From NCBI RefSeq assembly GCF_900142935.1, contig NZ_FSRS01000001.1, forward strand, positions 72,001 through 136,000: 64,000 nucleotides of DNA, given 5' to 3'. Both the position numbers and the translations under genes were made by a program. This document shows, piece after piece, positions 1-7,778 of this stretch (within the stretch, counting starts at the first letter, position 1; each line of letters starts with the position of its first letter). A model generated the notes under the pieces. That model was not told where the DNA came from. It searched no databases and was given only the letters and a program-made list of their open reading frames with translations. The stretch comes from Rhodovulum sp. ES.010. Its GTDB lineage: Bacteria > Pseudomonadota > Alphaproteobacteria > Rhodobacterales > Rhodobacteraceae.

Positions 1-578
1 AGCGCCTTGTCCGGCTCCACGAAGATACGCTCTTCGGGAAGCCCCGCAAGCGCGACATCGGCAACACCTTCGACGGACAGAAGCTCGCGCCTGAGATATT
101 CCCCGAGCTCGTGTATCTCGGCATCGGAAAAGCCGGGCGCGGTCACCGCGTAGAAGATGCCGTAGACGTCGCCGAAGCTGTCGTTGACCTGGCTCGGTCC
201 CGCGCCCGAGGGCAGCTGGTTCTGGGCGTCCGAGACCTCCTTGCGCAGCTTGTCCCAGATCTGCGGCAACTCGGTGCCGTCATAGGTCGACTGGATATGC
301 ACCGTGATACGGCTCGTACCGGGCTTGTTGGAGGAGGTGATGTAGTCGATCTCGGACATCTGCTGGATCGCCGATTCCAGGGGTTCGCTGACTTCTGTCG
401 CGACCTGTTCGGCCGATGCACCGGGATATTGGGTTAAGACCACGGCCGACTTGATGGTGAAGGCCGGATCCTCGAGCCGGCCCATCGTGGCAAAGCCCCA
501 GAGGCCGCCCAGCAGGCAGCCGATCATCAGCATCCAGGTCAGAAGAGAGCGGTCGATGGCTTCGCGTGCGATGGACAT
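1..578 (-). CDS. RND efflux pump inner-membrane permease, N-terminal part (cut by window edge)
   Basis: About 192 codons of the N-terminus are present; the gene runs off the window start. The protein opens with MSIAREAIDRSLLTWML, followed by a hydrophobic first membrane segment and then the porter-domain opening of AcrB/MexB-type pumps (residues ITVHIQSTYDG and LPQIWDKLRKEVSDAQ are typical of the HAE1/CusA-like group). It would sit in the inner membrane and export substrates using the proton gradient together with the fusion protein encoded immediately upstream (5 bp away). A GGAGGTGAG ribosome site precedes the ATG. Substrate cannot be told from this part. Confidence is high for the family. 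Confidence 0.88.
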   Translation of the reverse strand, partial: MSIAREAIDRSLLTWMLMIGCLLGGLWGFATMGRLEDPAFTIKSAVVLTQYPGASAEQVATEVSEPLESAIQQMSEIDYITSSNKPGTSRITVHIQSTYDGTELPQIWDKLRKEVSDAQNQLPSGAGPSQVNDSFGDVYGIFYAVTAPGFSDAEIHELGEYLRRELLSVEGVADVALAGLPEERIFVEPDKA

Positions 579-583
579 GTATC

Positions 584-1669
584 TCACCTCCCGACAGAGG
601 TGAAGCGGCGGACGGTCTGGCCGTCTTCGATCATCGACGCGCCGGCGACCACGATCTCGGTGCCGGGCTCGGGGCCTTCGGTCATCACGATCGTGCCGTC
701 ATCGGCGATCTCGATTGCGATTGGGACCTGCCGGACCTGACCGCGATTTTCGTCCTCCTCAGAAGGCTCGAAAACCATGACGGTCGGGGTTCGGTCGGGC
801 GTGTAGACGAGCGCGGTCTCGGGGATCGAGATCTGGCTCTGATCGCCCATCGCGGCCCGTGCTCTCACAGTCACCGAGGAGCCGGGCAGGACGTAATCGC
901 CGGGATCCTCGGTGAAGGCGAGCGTGGTGCGATAGGTCTGGCCGACCTCGGCAGTCTCAGCCTCGAATTCGCGCGGGGCGAGCGTGAAGCGCTGATCGCG
1001 GCCGGGCAGGGTTGCCGTGAATTCCACGTCGGAGTGGTCCTGCGTGCGGCGGAACAGAATCTCCGGCACGTCGATATTCACGCGGATCTCCGACATGTCC
1101 GAGACGCGCAGCACCGCCTGACCGGCCGAGACGGTGGAAAAGAGCCCTGTCACGCGGCGCACGACCAGCGCGTCATAAGGCGCTTCGAGCGTGGCCTCAT
1201 CGAGACGCTCCTGTGCGTTCTCTAGCTCGATCCGTGCGAGATCGCGCTGGGTGCGCGCATCCTCGATCTGCACCTCGGAGACTGTCGCACTCGAAAGGTT
1301 CTCGAGGCGCTGCAGGTCGCGCTCGGCCTTGTTGAGCTGCACCTCGGCCTGCCGGACGCTGCGCTCGAACGGGTCGAGGTCGAGCTCGGCCAAGAGCGTT
1401 CCGGAGGGGTAGTTCGTGCCTTCGGTGACCGAAAGCTCGGCGATCTTTCCGCCGACCTGGAAGGCGAGATCTACCGTTTCCTTTGCCGCAACCCGGCCGA
1501 AGAATTCGCGTTCGAGCGCCACATCGCCCGCGGTCAAGGTCATCATCTTGGCGGGCCGGACCGCGGGCGGCTCGGCACCCGTCTCATCGGATTGCGCCAG
1601 GGCAAGGCCGGGGGCGAGGATCAAGGCGAAAACAAAAAGGGCAGGGCGGGCAGAAAAATACTGGGTCAT
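584..1669 (-). CDS. RND efflux periplasmic adaptor (membrane fusion protein)
   Basis: Protein of 361 aa from the chosen ATG. It starts MTQYFSARPALFVFALILA, a clear signal peptide ending near LALAQ. The middle holds the lipoyl/barrel-sandwich halves (VDLAFQVGGKIAELSVTEG and ATLEAPYDALVVRRV) flanking an alpha-hairpin rich in E, R and L, then beta-barrel and membrane-proximal domains. It bridges the RND pump to an outer-membrane channel; no TolC-type gene is visible here. The longer possible start upstream is rejected because this ATG overlaps the stop of the TetR gene as ATGA, so the two are translationally coupled. The operon order is tetR, adaptor, pump. Confidence 0.9.
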   Translation of the reverse strand: MTQYFSARPALFVFALILAPGLALAQSDETGAEPPAVRPAKMMTLTAGDVALEREFFGRVAAKETVDLAFQVGGKIAELSVTEGTNYPSGTLLAELDLDPFERSVRQAEVQLNKAERDLQRLENLSSATVSEVQIEDARTQRDLARIELENAQERLDEATLEAPYDALVVRRVTGLFSTVSAGQAVLRVSDMSEIRVNIDVPEILFRRTQDHSDVEFTATLPGRDQRFTLAPREFEAETAEVGQTYRTTLAFTEDPGDYVLPGSSVTVRARAAMGDQSQISIPETALVYTPDRTPTVMVFEPSEEDENRGQVRQVPIAIEIADDGTIVMTEGPEPGTEIVVAGASMIEDGQTVRRFTSVGR

Positions 1670-2261
1670 GCGGATGTCCGTTCGTGAGCGCCGGCCATCT
1701 CGGGCCAGGCGCGAAAAACAAGGGTCGTGAAAGCCCAAGCCATCGCGTCGGGCGGCATTGGGTCGGTCGAGGCGATCCAGTGGCGCACGACGGAGACGAA
1801 GGCACCGGTGTAGAAGCGCTCCGCGATGCGGCGCATCATCGGATCGGAAGAACAGGATTCTCGGGTGTTGCGCCGATCAGCTCTTCGACGAGCTCGGCGA
1901 ACCGGTCTTCCAGGGCGAGCCCCGGCACGCCGTCGAGAAGCGCGCGAAGTTGCGGATCGTCCCGCGGCAGGTCGCGAAAGACGCGCTCGAACTTCCGGCG
2001 GAGCATCTCTTGCAGGCCCGCCGCGTCCGCAGGCGCGCGTCTGACCTCGGCGTTGCGGCGCTCGACTTCGGCCAGAAACCCGTCGAGATAGGTCCCGAGC
2101 ATGGCAGGAAGCCCGACGAAATGACCGTAGAAGGTCTGCCGCGTGATGCCGGCGCGCCGCGAAAGCTCCTCCCCAGAGATCTCGGCGAGCGGCTTCTCTG
2201 AAAGCAGCGCACGCGGGGCGGCTTCGGGCCGCAGGCGGGTGCGGTGACGTCTGGGATCCAT
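1666..2261 (-). pseudogene. TetR-family regulator of the RND operon, frameshifted
   Basis: The N-terminal helix-turn-helix (ISGEELSRRAGITRQTFYGHF, with T, F and Y at usual TetR positions) begins at ATG 2261. This frame ends at a TGA near 1836, but the adjacent frame continues with a typical TetR C-terminal ligand domain (DPMMRRIAERFYTGAF and onward) to a TGA at 1666. One missing base near 1850-1856 explains both pieces; the repaired protein would be about 198 aa, the normal size. Its stop overlaps the adaptor ATG, so it probably represses this pump operon. It may be a true inactivation, which would derepress the pump, or a sequencing error. Confidence 0.8.
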
Positions 2262-2517
2262 AGGCCCTGATTTCAACTCTTTTACACACGTCAATAAAGC
2301 TGCCGCGCGACGCGCTGCACAGGCGCTTTGCGCGGGGCCAGATCGGGTTCGGGATGGTCGAGAAAGCTCTCTGGAACACGTCGGAATTCGCTGCTCTACC
2401 CGCACGGGGTTCGACAGCACCCCATTGGTTTCGGCCATAACGCGATCTCACCCGACATTCCCGGAGTGGCCTGCCGCTTAACGGAAAGATCGCCGGACGA
2501 AGGCGGGCGGTCAAGCA

Positions 2518-2697
2518 TTTCGCCGCGCCGGTCCGCTCTTCGACCTCCGCTGCCATGATCCGCTCAGCCGCGAAGGCCAGCATCTCGCGGACGAGGTCGC
2601 CATCAGCCTGCTTCTCAACCAGCTCGATCAGCGTCATTCTATCGTCGGTTAGTCGTCCAAGAGCGGCATCAAACCGCGACAGGACCATTGTGTCCAT
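2518..2697 (-). pseudogene. IS256-family transposase, N-terminal fragment
   Basis: Sixty codons starting MDTMVLSRFDAALGRL and running through ADGDLVREMLAFAAERIM and VEERTGAAK match the start of IS256-family (mutator-type) transposases. After this point the similarity to that family stops and the frame wanders into unrelated sequence, so the catalytic DDE part is gone. The fragment begins only 15 bp from the left inverted repeat of the IS5 element, so that element landed just upstream of the start codon. It is a dead remnant. Confidence 0.7.
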
Positions 2698-2711
2698 GGT
2701 CCATCTCGAGC

Positions 2712-2728
2712 GGCTTTGTTGCGCAAAG
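2712..2728 (+). repeat. Left terminal inverted repeat of the IS5 element
   Basis: GGCTTTGTTGCGCAAAG, perfect over 17 bp to the complement of 4905-4921. It lies at the 3' side of the transposase gene. Confidence 0.85.
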
Positions 2729-2765
2729 AGCGTGAAGCCCGGACCTCCCCTTTCCCCAGACGCAC

Positions 2766-3347
2766 TTACCCCATGGGCTCTGTGACTGGTATGCCGAGCG
2801 CGGTGTAGCCGTTCAGGACGGCGGCGCGGACCTGGAGTTCGGCGACCTGACGATCGAAGTCGCACGCCATGAGGCTCTGCCCCAGCAGCTTCACGCAATG
2901 CATCTTCGTCTCGACCCGGCTTCGGCGGTGGTATCCGCTCCACTTTCGCCAGATGGCGCGGCCGAGGTATTTCGATGCGCGCAGCGCCTCGTTCCGGGCG
3001 ATCGCGCCGGCCGTCGAGGGCTTCCAAGGCTTGGCGTTCTTGCGTGGCGGTATGACAGCATCGGCGCCGCGGTCGGCGACGGCGTCGTGGCACCTGCGCG
3101 TGTCATAAGCTCCGTCTGCCGTGACTGAGCCGATCTCCACATCAGCGGGGATCTGGTCGAGAAGCTCGGGCAGCATGGGCGCGTCACCGATGTGGCTTCC
3201 GGTGACCTCGATGGCGCGGATCTCCAGCGTCTGTTCATCGACGCCGATGTGGATCTTGCGCCACAGACGGCGTTTCGCGCCGCCATGCTTGCGGGCGTGC
3301 CACTCGCCTTCGCCCTCCGCCTTGATGCCGGTGCTGTCGATCAGAAG
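2766..3347 (-). pseudogene. IS5-family transposase, C-terminal part
   Basis: This piece contains the catalytic DDE residues: D in LLIDSTGIKAEGEGEW at the junction, D in TADGAYDTRRC, and E in RRSRVETKMHCVKLLG. It ends ALGIPVTEPMG followed by stop. It has lost its start because the IS110 element sits between it and the N-terminal part (4506-4856). Joining both halves at 3347/4506 restores one frame reading GPLTLLIDSTGIK, so the gene was intact before the insertion. Confidence 0.88.
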
Positions 3348-3360
3348 TTATCCGTGTAGG

Positions 3361-4293
3361 TCAAGGAGCGATTTCGGCCCATTTCCGGTCGTCGCGGATC
3401 AGGGTGTTTGCGAGGACAATCAGCTTTCGCATCACGGCCGTGATCGCGACTTTTGCGGGCTTTCCTGCATCGCAGAGCGTCTCGTAGGTTTTGCCGAGCT
3501 GGCGGTTGTGGCGTATTGCGACGAGCGCGGGAAGGTAGAGCATGGTGCGCAAGGCGCCTCGTCCGCCGCCGATCTTGGAGCGCCCCTTCCATTTGCCGGA
3601 CTCTCGCGTGATCGGAGCAAGGCCTGCGAGGCTGGCGGCCTCCTTGCCCGACATCGCGCCAAGCTCGGGCATCTCGACGATCATCGCGACGGCGGCTACC
3701 GGACCGATGCCCGGCACGGACATCAGGATTTCATAGCGCCGGGCGAGGCACGGATCAGCGGCGACAAGGCGCCGCAATTCCGTGTCGATCTGATCGATCT
3801 GTTTTTCGACCTGGCGAAGGCGGGCGCGCAGCTGCGCCAGAACCACCTTGTTGCGGGCACCATGAAGCCGGTTGCGACAGGCTATTCGATCCTTGACCAG
3901 TCCACGGCGAGCGACGTGCAGCTCTCTGATTTCATGCATGCTTTCTGAGTGAGACGGCTTGGCATCAAGCTCAAGCACTGCGCCCATGCGCGCAAGCATG
4001 GCTGCATCGACGCGGTCGGTCTTGGCGCCCTGGCTGATCGCCTGGGCGAACTTGCGGGCCCGGTTCGGGTTTACCTTGACCAGGCCGTGCCCGGCCGCAT
4101 CCAGCATGCCTTCCAGATCGCGATGGTAGCGGCCGGTTGCCTCATAGACCACCCGAACCGACCTTCTGCCAATCTAGCGTCGGAGGCTCCCGAGCCCCGC
4201 CTTGTCGTTGTCGAATTGCCGGTGCGTCCCGTCCGACAGACGGTGAACGTCGACCGTATCTTTGGAAATGTCGATACCGATGGTATCCTGCAT
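3361..4293 (-). pseudogene. IS110-family DEDD recombinase with in-frame amber codon
   Basis: From ATG 4293 the protein reads MQDTIGIDISKDTVDVHRLS (first catalytic D), then meets TAG at 4176-4174 (codon 40, after GLGSLRR). The same frame continues IGRRSVRVVYEATGRYH (catalytic E) and KTDRVDAAMLARMG (the two D), then the C-terminal Tnp_20 domain with VPGIGPVAAVAMIVE and LAGLAPITRESGKWKG, which carries the serine. Total length of 310 codons is normal for the IS110 group. A single TGG to TAG change is the simplest explanation. An internal start downstream would lack the first catalytic aspartate, so this copy is probably inactive unless suppressed. Confidence 0.85.
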
Positions 4294-4505
4294 CGCCTTT
4301 CGTCTCCTGTCCTTGTCATGCGGGGCCGGTCAACACCGCCCCATGTATCCGTTCAGGCCATTCGAAAGGCGGGGGCGATCATACTTCTGACCGGTTCCGA
4401 GAAACCTTCAGCGTTTCGACCCGACCCCCGCCGCTCTCCGGCATGTATGAGGTGCCGGAGAGCGGCTCCCGTATCGCACGAGAGCCGGGTAGATTCTTAA
4501 GACAA
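4294..4505 (-). ncRNA. Candidate bridge RNA region of the IS110 element
   Basis: IS110-group elements are known to transcribe a structured bridge RNA from the non-coding left end just upstream of the recombinase gene. This 212-bp stretch is in that place, codes for nothing, and contains a perfect 14-bp stem with 9-nt loop (4430-4466) plus more self-complementary GC-rich pieces. The core and the target- and donor-binding loops cannot be assigned by eye. The placement is known biology of the family; that this copy makes an RNA is inference. Confidence 0.45.
4430..4466. repeat. Perfect 14-bp stem-loop in the IS110 left end
   Basis: GCCGCTCTCCGGCA at 4430-4443 pairs exactly with TGCCGGAGAGCGGC at 4453-4466 around a 9-nt loop. 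On the recombinase-sense strand it lies near the element's outer end, where the 5' stem-loop of a bridge RNA is expected. Confidence 0.8.
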
Positions 4506-4856
4506 GGTCAGCGGGCCCTGCGAGCCCCGGTAGGGAATACTCACGGCCAGGGATTTCTGGCGCCGGCTCAGCGTGCTGAAATCCGGCACCGCCCAGTCGA
4601 GGCCGACCAGCCGTAGAAGGCTTTCGACGAACCCCGTCGTCTGCCGGAGGGCCATGCCGAAGAGGACTTTCATCGTCAGGCACGTCTGGATCGCGGCATC
4701 GCTATACTGTGGCTGCCGGCCTCGCTTGCCGGTCGGCCGCGGCACCCAGACAATGTCCGGATCGAACCAGATCGTCAGGGAGCCGCGCTGCTTCAGCGCT
4801 TCGTTGTAGGCCGGCCGGTTCCTGGTCTTGTAGCTCGGCGGGATGGGGCTGCTCAT
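4506..4856 (-). pseudogene. IS5-family transposase, N-terminal part
   Basis: Begins MSSPIPPSYKTRNRPAYNEA, continues with SLTIWFDPDIVWVPRPTGKR and a helical DUF4096/Tnp-like region (TCLTMKVLFGMALRQTTGFV), and is cut after SIPYRGSQGPLT where the IS110 element begins. The hybrid frame adds only two codons of foreign sequence before a stop. With the piece at 2766-3347 it makes a 310-aa transposase. The start lies 48 bp inside the right terminal repeat. Confidence 0.88.
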
Positions 4857-4904
4857 GCAGGCCAGCTACCACGCTGGATTCACAAGATGAATCCCTCGCT
4901 CGAC

Positions 4905-4921
4905 CTTTGCGCAACAAAGCC
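4905..4921 (-). repeat. Right terminal inverted repeat of the IS5 element
   Basis: CTTTGCGCAACAAAGCC, the exact complement of 2712-2728. The adjoining bases at 4925 onward already belong to the truncated SDR gene. Confidence 0.85.
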
Positions 4922-4924
4922 CCA

Positions 4925-5167
4925 GCAGGCCACAACATCCGCGTCAACGCGCTTTGCCCCGGCTTCATCGACACGCCGTTCGACGCCGGCTTCGAAGCGC
5001 AGATGGGCGGCCGTGCCGGGCGGGAGGGCTATATCCGCGACAGCATCCCGATGGGCCGGTTCGGCACCGTGGACGAGATCGCCGAGGCGATCCTCTACCT
5101 CGCCCCGGACCGCTCGGCCTACATGACAGGCCACGCGCTGGTCATCGACGGCGGCGAGAGCATCTGA
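4925..5167 (+). pseudogene. Short-chain dehydrogenase/reductase, C-terminal remnant
   Basis: Eighty codons in frame from the IS5 end: HNIRVNALCPGFIDTPFDAG is the SDR segment following the catalytic YxxxK (normally near residue 175), and AEAILYLAPDRSAYMTGHAL with the final VIDGGESI is the usual SDR end. The NAD-binding TGxxxGIG motif and the catalytic tyrosine are missing, removed by the insertion. The gene may once have been the first member of the downstream methyltransferase/TRAP group, as both run on the plus strand with about 200 bp between them. Confidence 0.85.
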
Positions 5168-5364
5168 GCGGCCCGGCGCCCGAAGGCCTTGCCGACAGGG
5201 GGGCCGCAGGACGGAGGCCGTGCCCCTGCGCAACGACGGCCCGCGTTCCGAGGCGCGGCCATTCGGCAACGGCGCGGCGGTCCGGGCGGTCTCGGGCCGC
5301 CGTGCCTTGCGAACCTGCGGTCGCGACAGGCATCCTTGTCCCGAGTCGATTTGGGAGGATCGCC

Positions 5365-6684
5365 ATGACAACCGTGCAACGCGTGCATCCCAACGTGCCG
5401 GATGTCGACCAGTCCGACCGTCTGGTCCCGCGCAACCTGCGCCAGTCCGGCCCGACCCCGGTGCAGATGCTGATCTCGACCCGGGTGCGCAAGTCGCCCT
5501 TCTGGCACCTGTCGGTCGAGGCGGGCTGCTGGCGGGCGACGGTCTACAACCGGATGTACCACCCCCGCGGCTACGTGAAGCCCGAGGACGGCGGCGCGAT
5601 GGCCGAATACGACGCGCTGGTCAACCGGGTGACGCTGTGGAACGTGGCGGTGGAGCGGCAGATCCGGGTGCGCGGCCCCGCGGCGGAAGCCTTCGTCAAC
5701 CGGGTCATCACCCGCGACGCCACCAAGATCGAGCCGATGCGCGGCAAGTACGCGATCCTGTGCAACGAGAAGGGCGGCATCGTGAACGACCCGGTCCTGC
5801 TGCGGCTTGCGCGGGACGAGTTCTGGTTCTCGGCCTCCGACAGCGATCTGCTGCTGTGGCTGCAGGGCGTGAATGTCGGGCTGGGCTTCGATGTCGATAT
5901 CGCAGAACTCGACGTGGCGCCGCTGCAGGTCCAGGGCCCCTGGTCGGAGGAGTTCATGACCGACCTGTTCGGCGAGACGATCCGCGAGATGCCCTATTAC
6001 GGGTTGATGGAGGCCGAGCTGGCCGGCTGCCCGGTGGTGGTCAGCCAGACCGGGTTCTCGGGCGAGAAGGGCTACGAGATCTACGTGCGCGATTCCTCGC
6101 TGAATGCCGAGGCGGTCTGGTATGCGTTGCGGGGGCAGGGGGCGCGCTACGGGCTTCGGGTGATCGCGCCGGCCCATCACCGGCGGATCGCGGCCGGCAT
6201 CCTGTCCTGGGGGCAGGACATGGATGTCGAGACCTCGCCCTTCCAGGTGAACCTCGGCTACCAGGTCCCGCGCAACAAGCAGGCGGACTATATCGGCCGG
6301 GCCGCGCTGGAGGCGCAGCGCGAGGCCATCGACGCGGGCCGCGCGCCGTTCAAACTGCGGCTGGTCGGGCTGGCCATGGGCGGGCTGCCGATCACCGATT
6401 ACGCGCCGGATTTCTGGCTGATCGAGACGCCGGATGGCGACCGGGTTGGCTATGTCACCTCGCCCTGGTGGTCGCCGGAACTGGGCCGCAACATCGCGCT
6501 GGGCTTCGTGCCTTGGGAGAGCGGCGCGCTTGGCACGCGGTTCCGCGTGGCGTTGCCCGAAGCCTATACCGAGCTGTCGGGCCAAAGCGTCGACGCGGAG
6601 GTCGTCGAGGTGCCGTTCCGCCCGTCGAAGAACCCCAGCGCGCGGGAACGGGCCCGGGCGGCGGGCCGCGACTGGGCGCCCTGA
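5365..6684 (+). CDS. GcvT-superfamily folate-dependent methyltransferase, DmdA-like
   Basis: Protein of 439 aa; ATG 5365 is chosen because GGGAGG lies 8 bp upstream. Family features are the YNRMYHPRGY opening, the GcvT folate-binding core (VTLWNVAVERQIRVRGPAAE, GGIVNDPVLLRLARDEFWFS, VAPLQVQGPWSEEF), the TGFSGEKGYEIYVRD motif and the C-terminal domain (PITDYAPDFWLIETP). Overall layout resembles DMSP demethylase DmdA, which moves a methyl group to tetrahydrofolate. It has an extra N-terminal stretch of about 30 residues and differs enough that the substrate is open: DMSP, a betaine or another methylated amine/sulfonium are possible. The next gene, a MetF homologue 3 bp downstream, would oxidise the methyl-THF produced, and a TRAP transporter follows. 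Confidence 0.78.
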   Translation: MTTVQRVHPNVPDVDQSDRLVPRNLRQSGPTPVQMLISTRVRKSPFWHLSVEAGCWRATVYNRMYHPRGYVKPEDGGAMAEYDALVNRVTLWNVAVERQIRVRGPAAEAFVNRVITRDATKIEPMRGKYAILCNEKGGIVNDPVLLRLARDEFWFSASDSDLLLWLQGVNVGLGFDVDIAELDVAPLQVQGPWSEEFMTDLFGETIREMPYYGLMEAELAGCPVVVSQTGFSGEKGYEIYVRDSSLNAEAVWYALRGQGARYGLRVIAPAHHRRIAAGILSWGQDMDVETSPFQVNLGYQVPRNKQADYIGRAALEAQREAIDAGRAPFKLRLVGLAMGGLPITDYAPDFWLIETPDGDRVGYVTSPWWSPELGRNIALGFVPWESGALGTRFRVALPEAYTELSGQSVDAEVVEVPFRPSKNPSARERARAAGRDWAP

Positions 6685-6687
6685 GCC

Positions 6688-7584
6688 ATGGAGGCGGCCC
6701 CGGTTTCCCAGCCGACCGACGCGCTGCTGCAGCGGCTGTTCGAGGCGGGCGGCGCGGTCCCGCTCAGCTTCGAGCTGTTCCCGCCCCGTACGGAAGAGCG
6801 GCGCCGCGCCCTGCACGAGACCGTCGACCGGCTGGCCCCGGTGGCCGATGACGGGTTCTCGGTGACGATGGGCGCGGGCGGCACCACCCGCACCGGCACC
6901 CATGACACCGCCGTCGAGGTGGCGCAGCGCAGCGGCCGCGCGGTCACCGCGCATGTGACCGCGCTGGGCCTGACCGAGGCGCAGGTGCTGGACGCGGCCG
7001 AAGGCCTTTGGGCGGCCGGCATCGCGCGCATCCTCGCCCTGCGCGGCGACCGGCCGCGCACCACGGCCGGGCCGATGCCGCCGGGCTTTGCCCATGCCGC
7101 CGAGCTGGTGGCCGCGCTGGCCGCGCGCCATCCGTTCGAGATCGCCGTGGCCGCCTATCCCGAGAAGCACCCCGAGGCCGGCACGATGTCCGAGGATATC
7201 GACCACCTCAAGGAAAAGCTCGACGCCGGGGCGCGCCGCGCCTATTGCCAGTTCGTGCTGGACCCGGCCGCCTATGGCCGGTTCCTCGACACCTGCGCGC
7301 GCCACGGCATCGACGCGCCGATCATCCCCGGCCTGATGCCGCTGGAAGGCTGGACCAGGCTGCGTGGCTTCGCGCGGGCCAACGCCGCCCGCGTCCCCGA
7401 CTGGCTGGACCGGCTGTTCGCCCAGGGCGAGGAGACGCCCGAGCTGATGCCTTATCTCGCCGCGGCCGCGACCGCCGAACAGGCCCGCCGCCTGATCGCC
7501 TACGGCGCGCCGGCGCTTCATGTCTATTGCATGAACCGCTGGCCGCTGCCCCTGGCCCTCGCCCGCCTGCTGGGCCATCGGTGA
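6688..7584 (+). CDS. Methylenetetrahydrofolate reductase family protein (MetF-like, paralogue)
   Basis: 298 aa. The FAD/folate barrel residues known from MetF are all there: E29 in SFELFPPR, T60 in SVTMGAGG, D121 in ALRGDRPR and Q188 in YCQFVLD. It is the second MetF-like gene of the window (compare 44510-45379) but differs much in sequence. It starts 3 bp after the methyltransferase stop, so the two are surely one transcript. The likely job is the reverse, oxidising direction: turning 5-methyl-THF made by the neighbour into methylene-THF for C1 oxidation or assimilation. Direction and substrate are inference from context. Confidence 0.82.
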   Translation: MEAAPVSQPTDALLQRLFEAGGAVPLSFELFPPRTEERRRALHETVDRLAPVADDGFSVTMGAGGTTRTGTHDTAVEVAQRSGRAVTAHVTALGLTEAQVLDAAEGLWAAGIARILALRGDRPRTTAGPMPPGFAHAAELVAALAARHPFEIAVAAYPEKHPEAGTMSEDIDHLKEKLDAGARRAYCQFVLDPAAYGRFLDTCARHGIDAPIIPGLMPLEGWTRLRGFARANAARVPDWLDRLFAQGEETPELMPYLAAAATAEQARRLIAYGAPALHVYCMNRWPLPLALARLLGHR

Positions 7585-7778
7585 CGGCGGCGCCCGGCCG
7601 CGCGACGCCGATGCCGCGCGCACCGCCCCCGGGGCGGTCTGCGCAGTCGCGTCGCAGCGACGACCCCCCGCCGTATCTTGTGTTGCCGGGCCGCATCTGG
7701 TCTTGATGCCGCGCCGGCGGCCCGCGGCGGCCGCCATGACATGCCTCTCGGGGCGAACGGACAGAACGGAGGAGTTCC

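Larger units (their letters stand above)
3348..4505 (-). mobile_element. IS110-family insertion sequence nested in the IS5 transposase
   Basis: Bounds were set by reconstructing the interrupted IS5 reading frame: sequence ...CTGACC on one side and CTTCTGATC on the other join in frame, leaving 1158 bp between them. There are no terminal inverted repeats, as expected for IS110 elements, which use an RNA-guided DEDD recombinase. It holds one recombinase gene (3361-4293) and about 210 bp of non-coding left end upstream of it. Boundaries could shift by one to three bases because the recombination core cannot be fixed without an empty-site comparison. Confidence 0.8.
2712..4921 (-). mobile_element. 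IS5-family insertion sequence, interrupted by an IS110-family element
   Basis: The ends carry a 17-bp perfect inverted repeat (GGCTTTGTTGCGCAAAG at 2712-2728 and its complement at 4905-4921). Taking out the inner 1158-bp element leaves about 1.05 kb with one transposase frame of 310 codons, typical for IS5 family. I see no target duplication: the left flank is an IS256 remnant and the right flank is the inside of an SDR gene. This suggests that a deletion or recombination at the element joined unrelated DNA. Confidence 0.85.
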
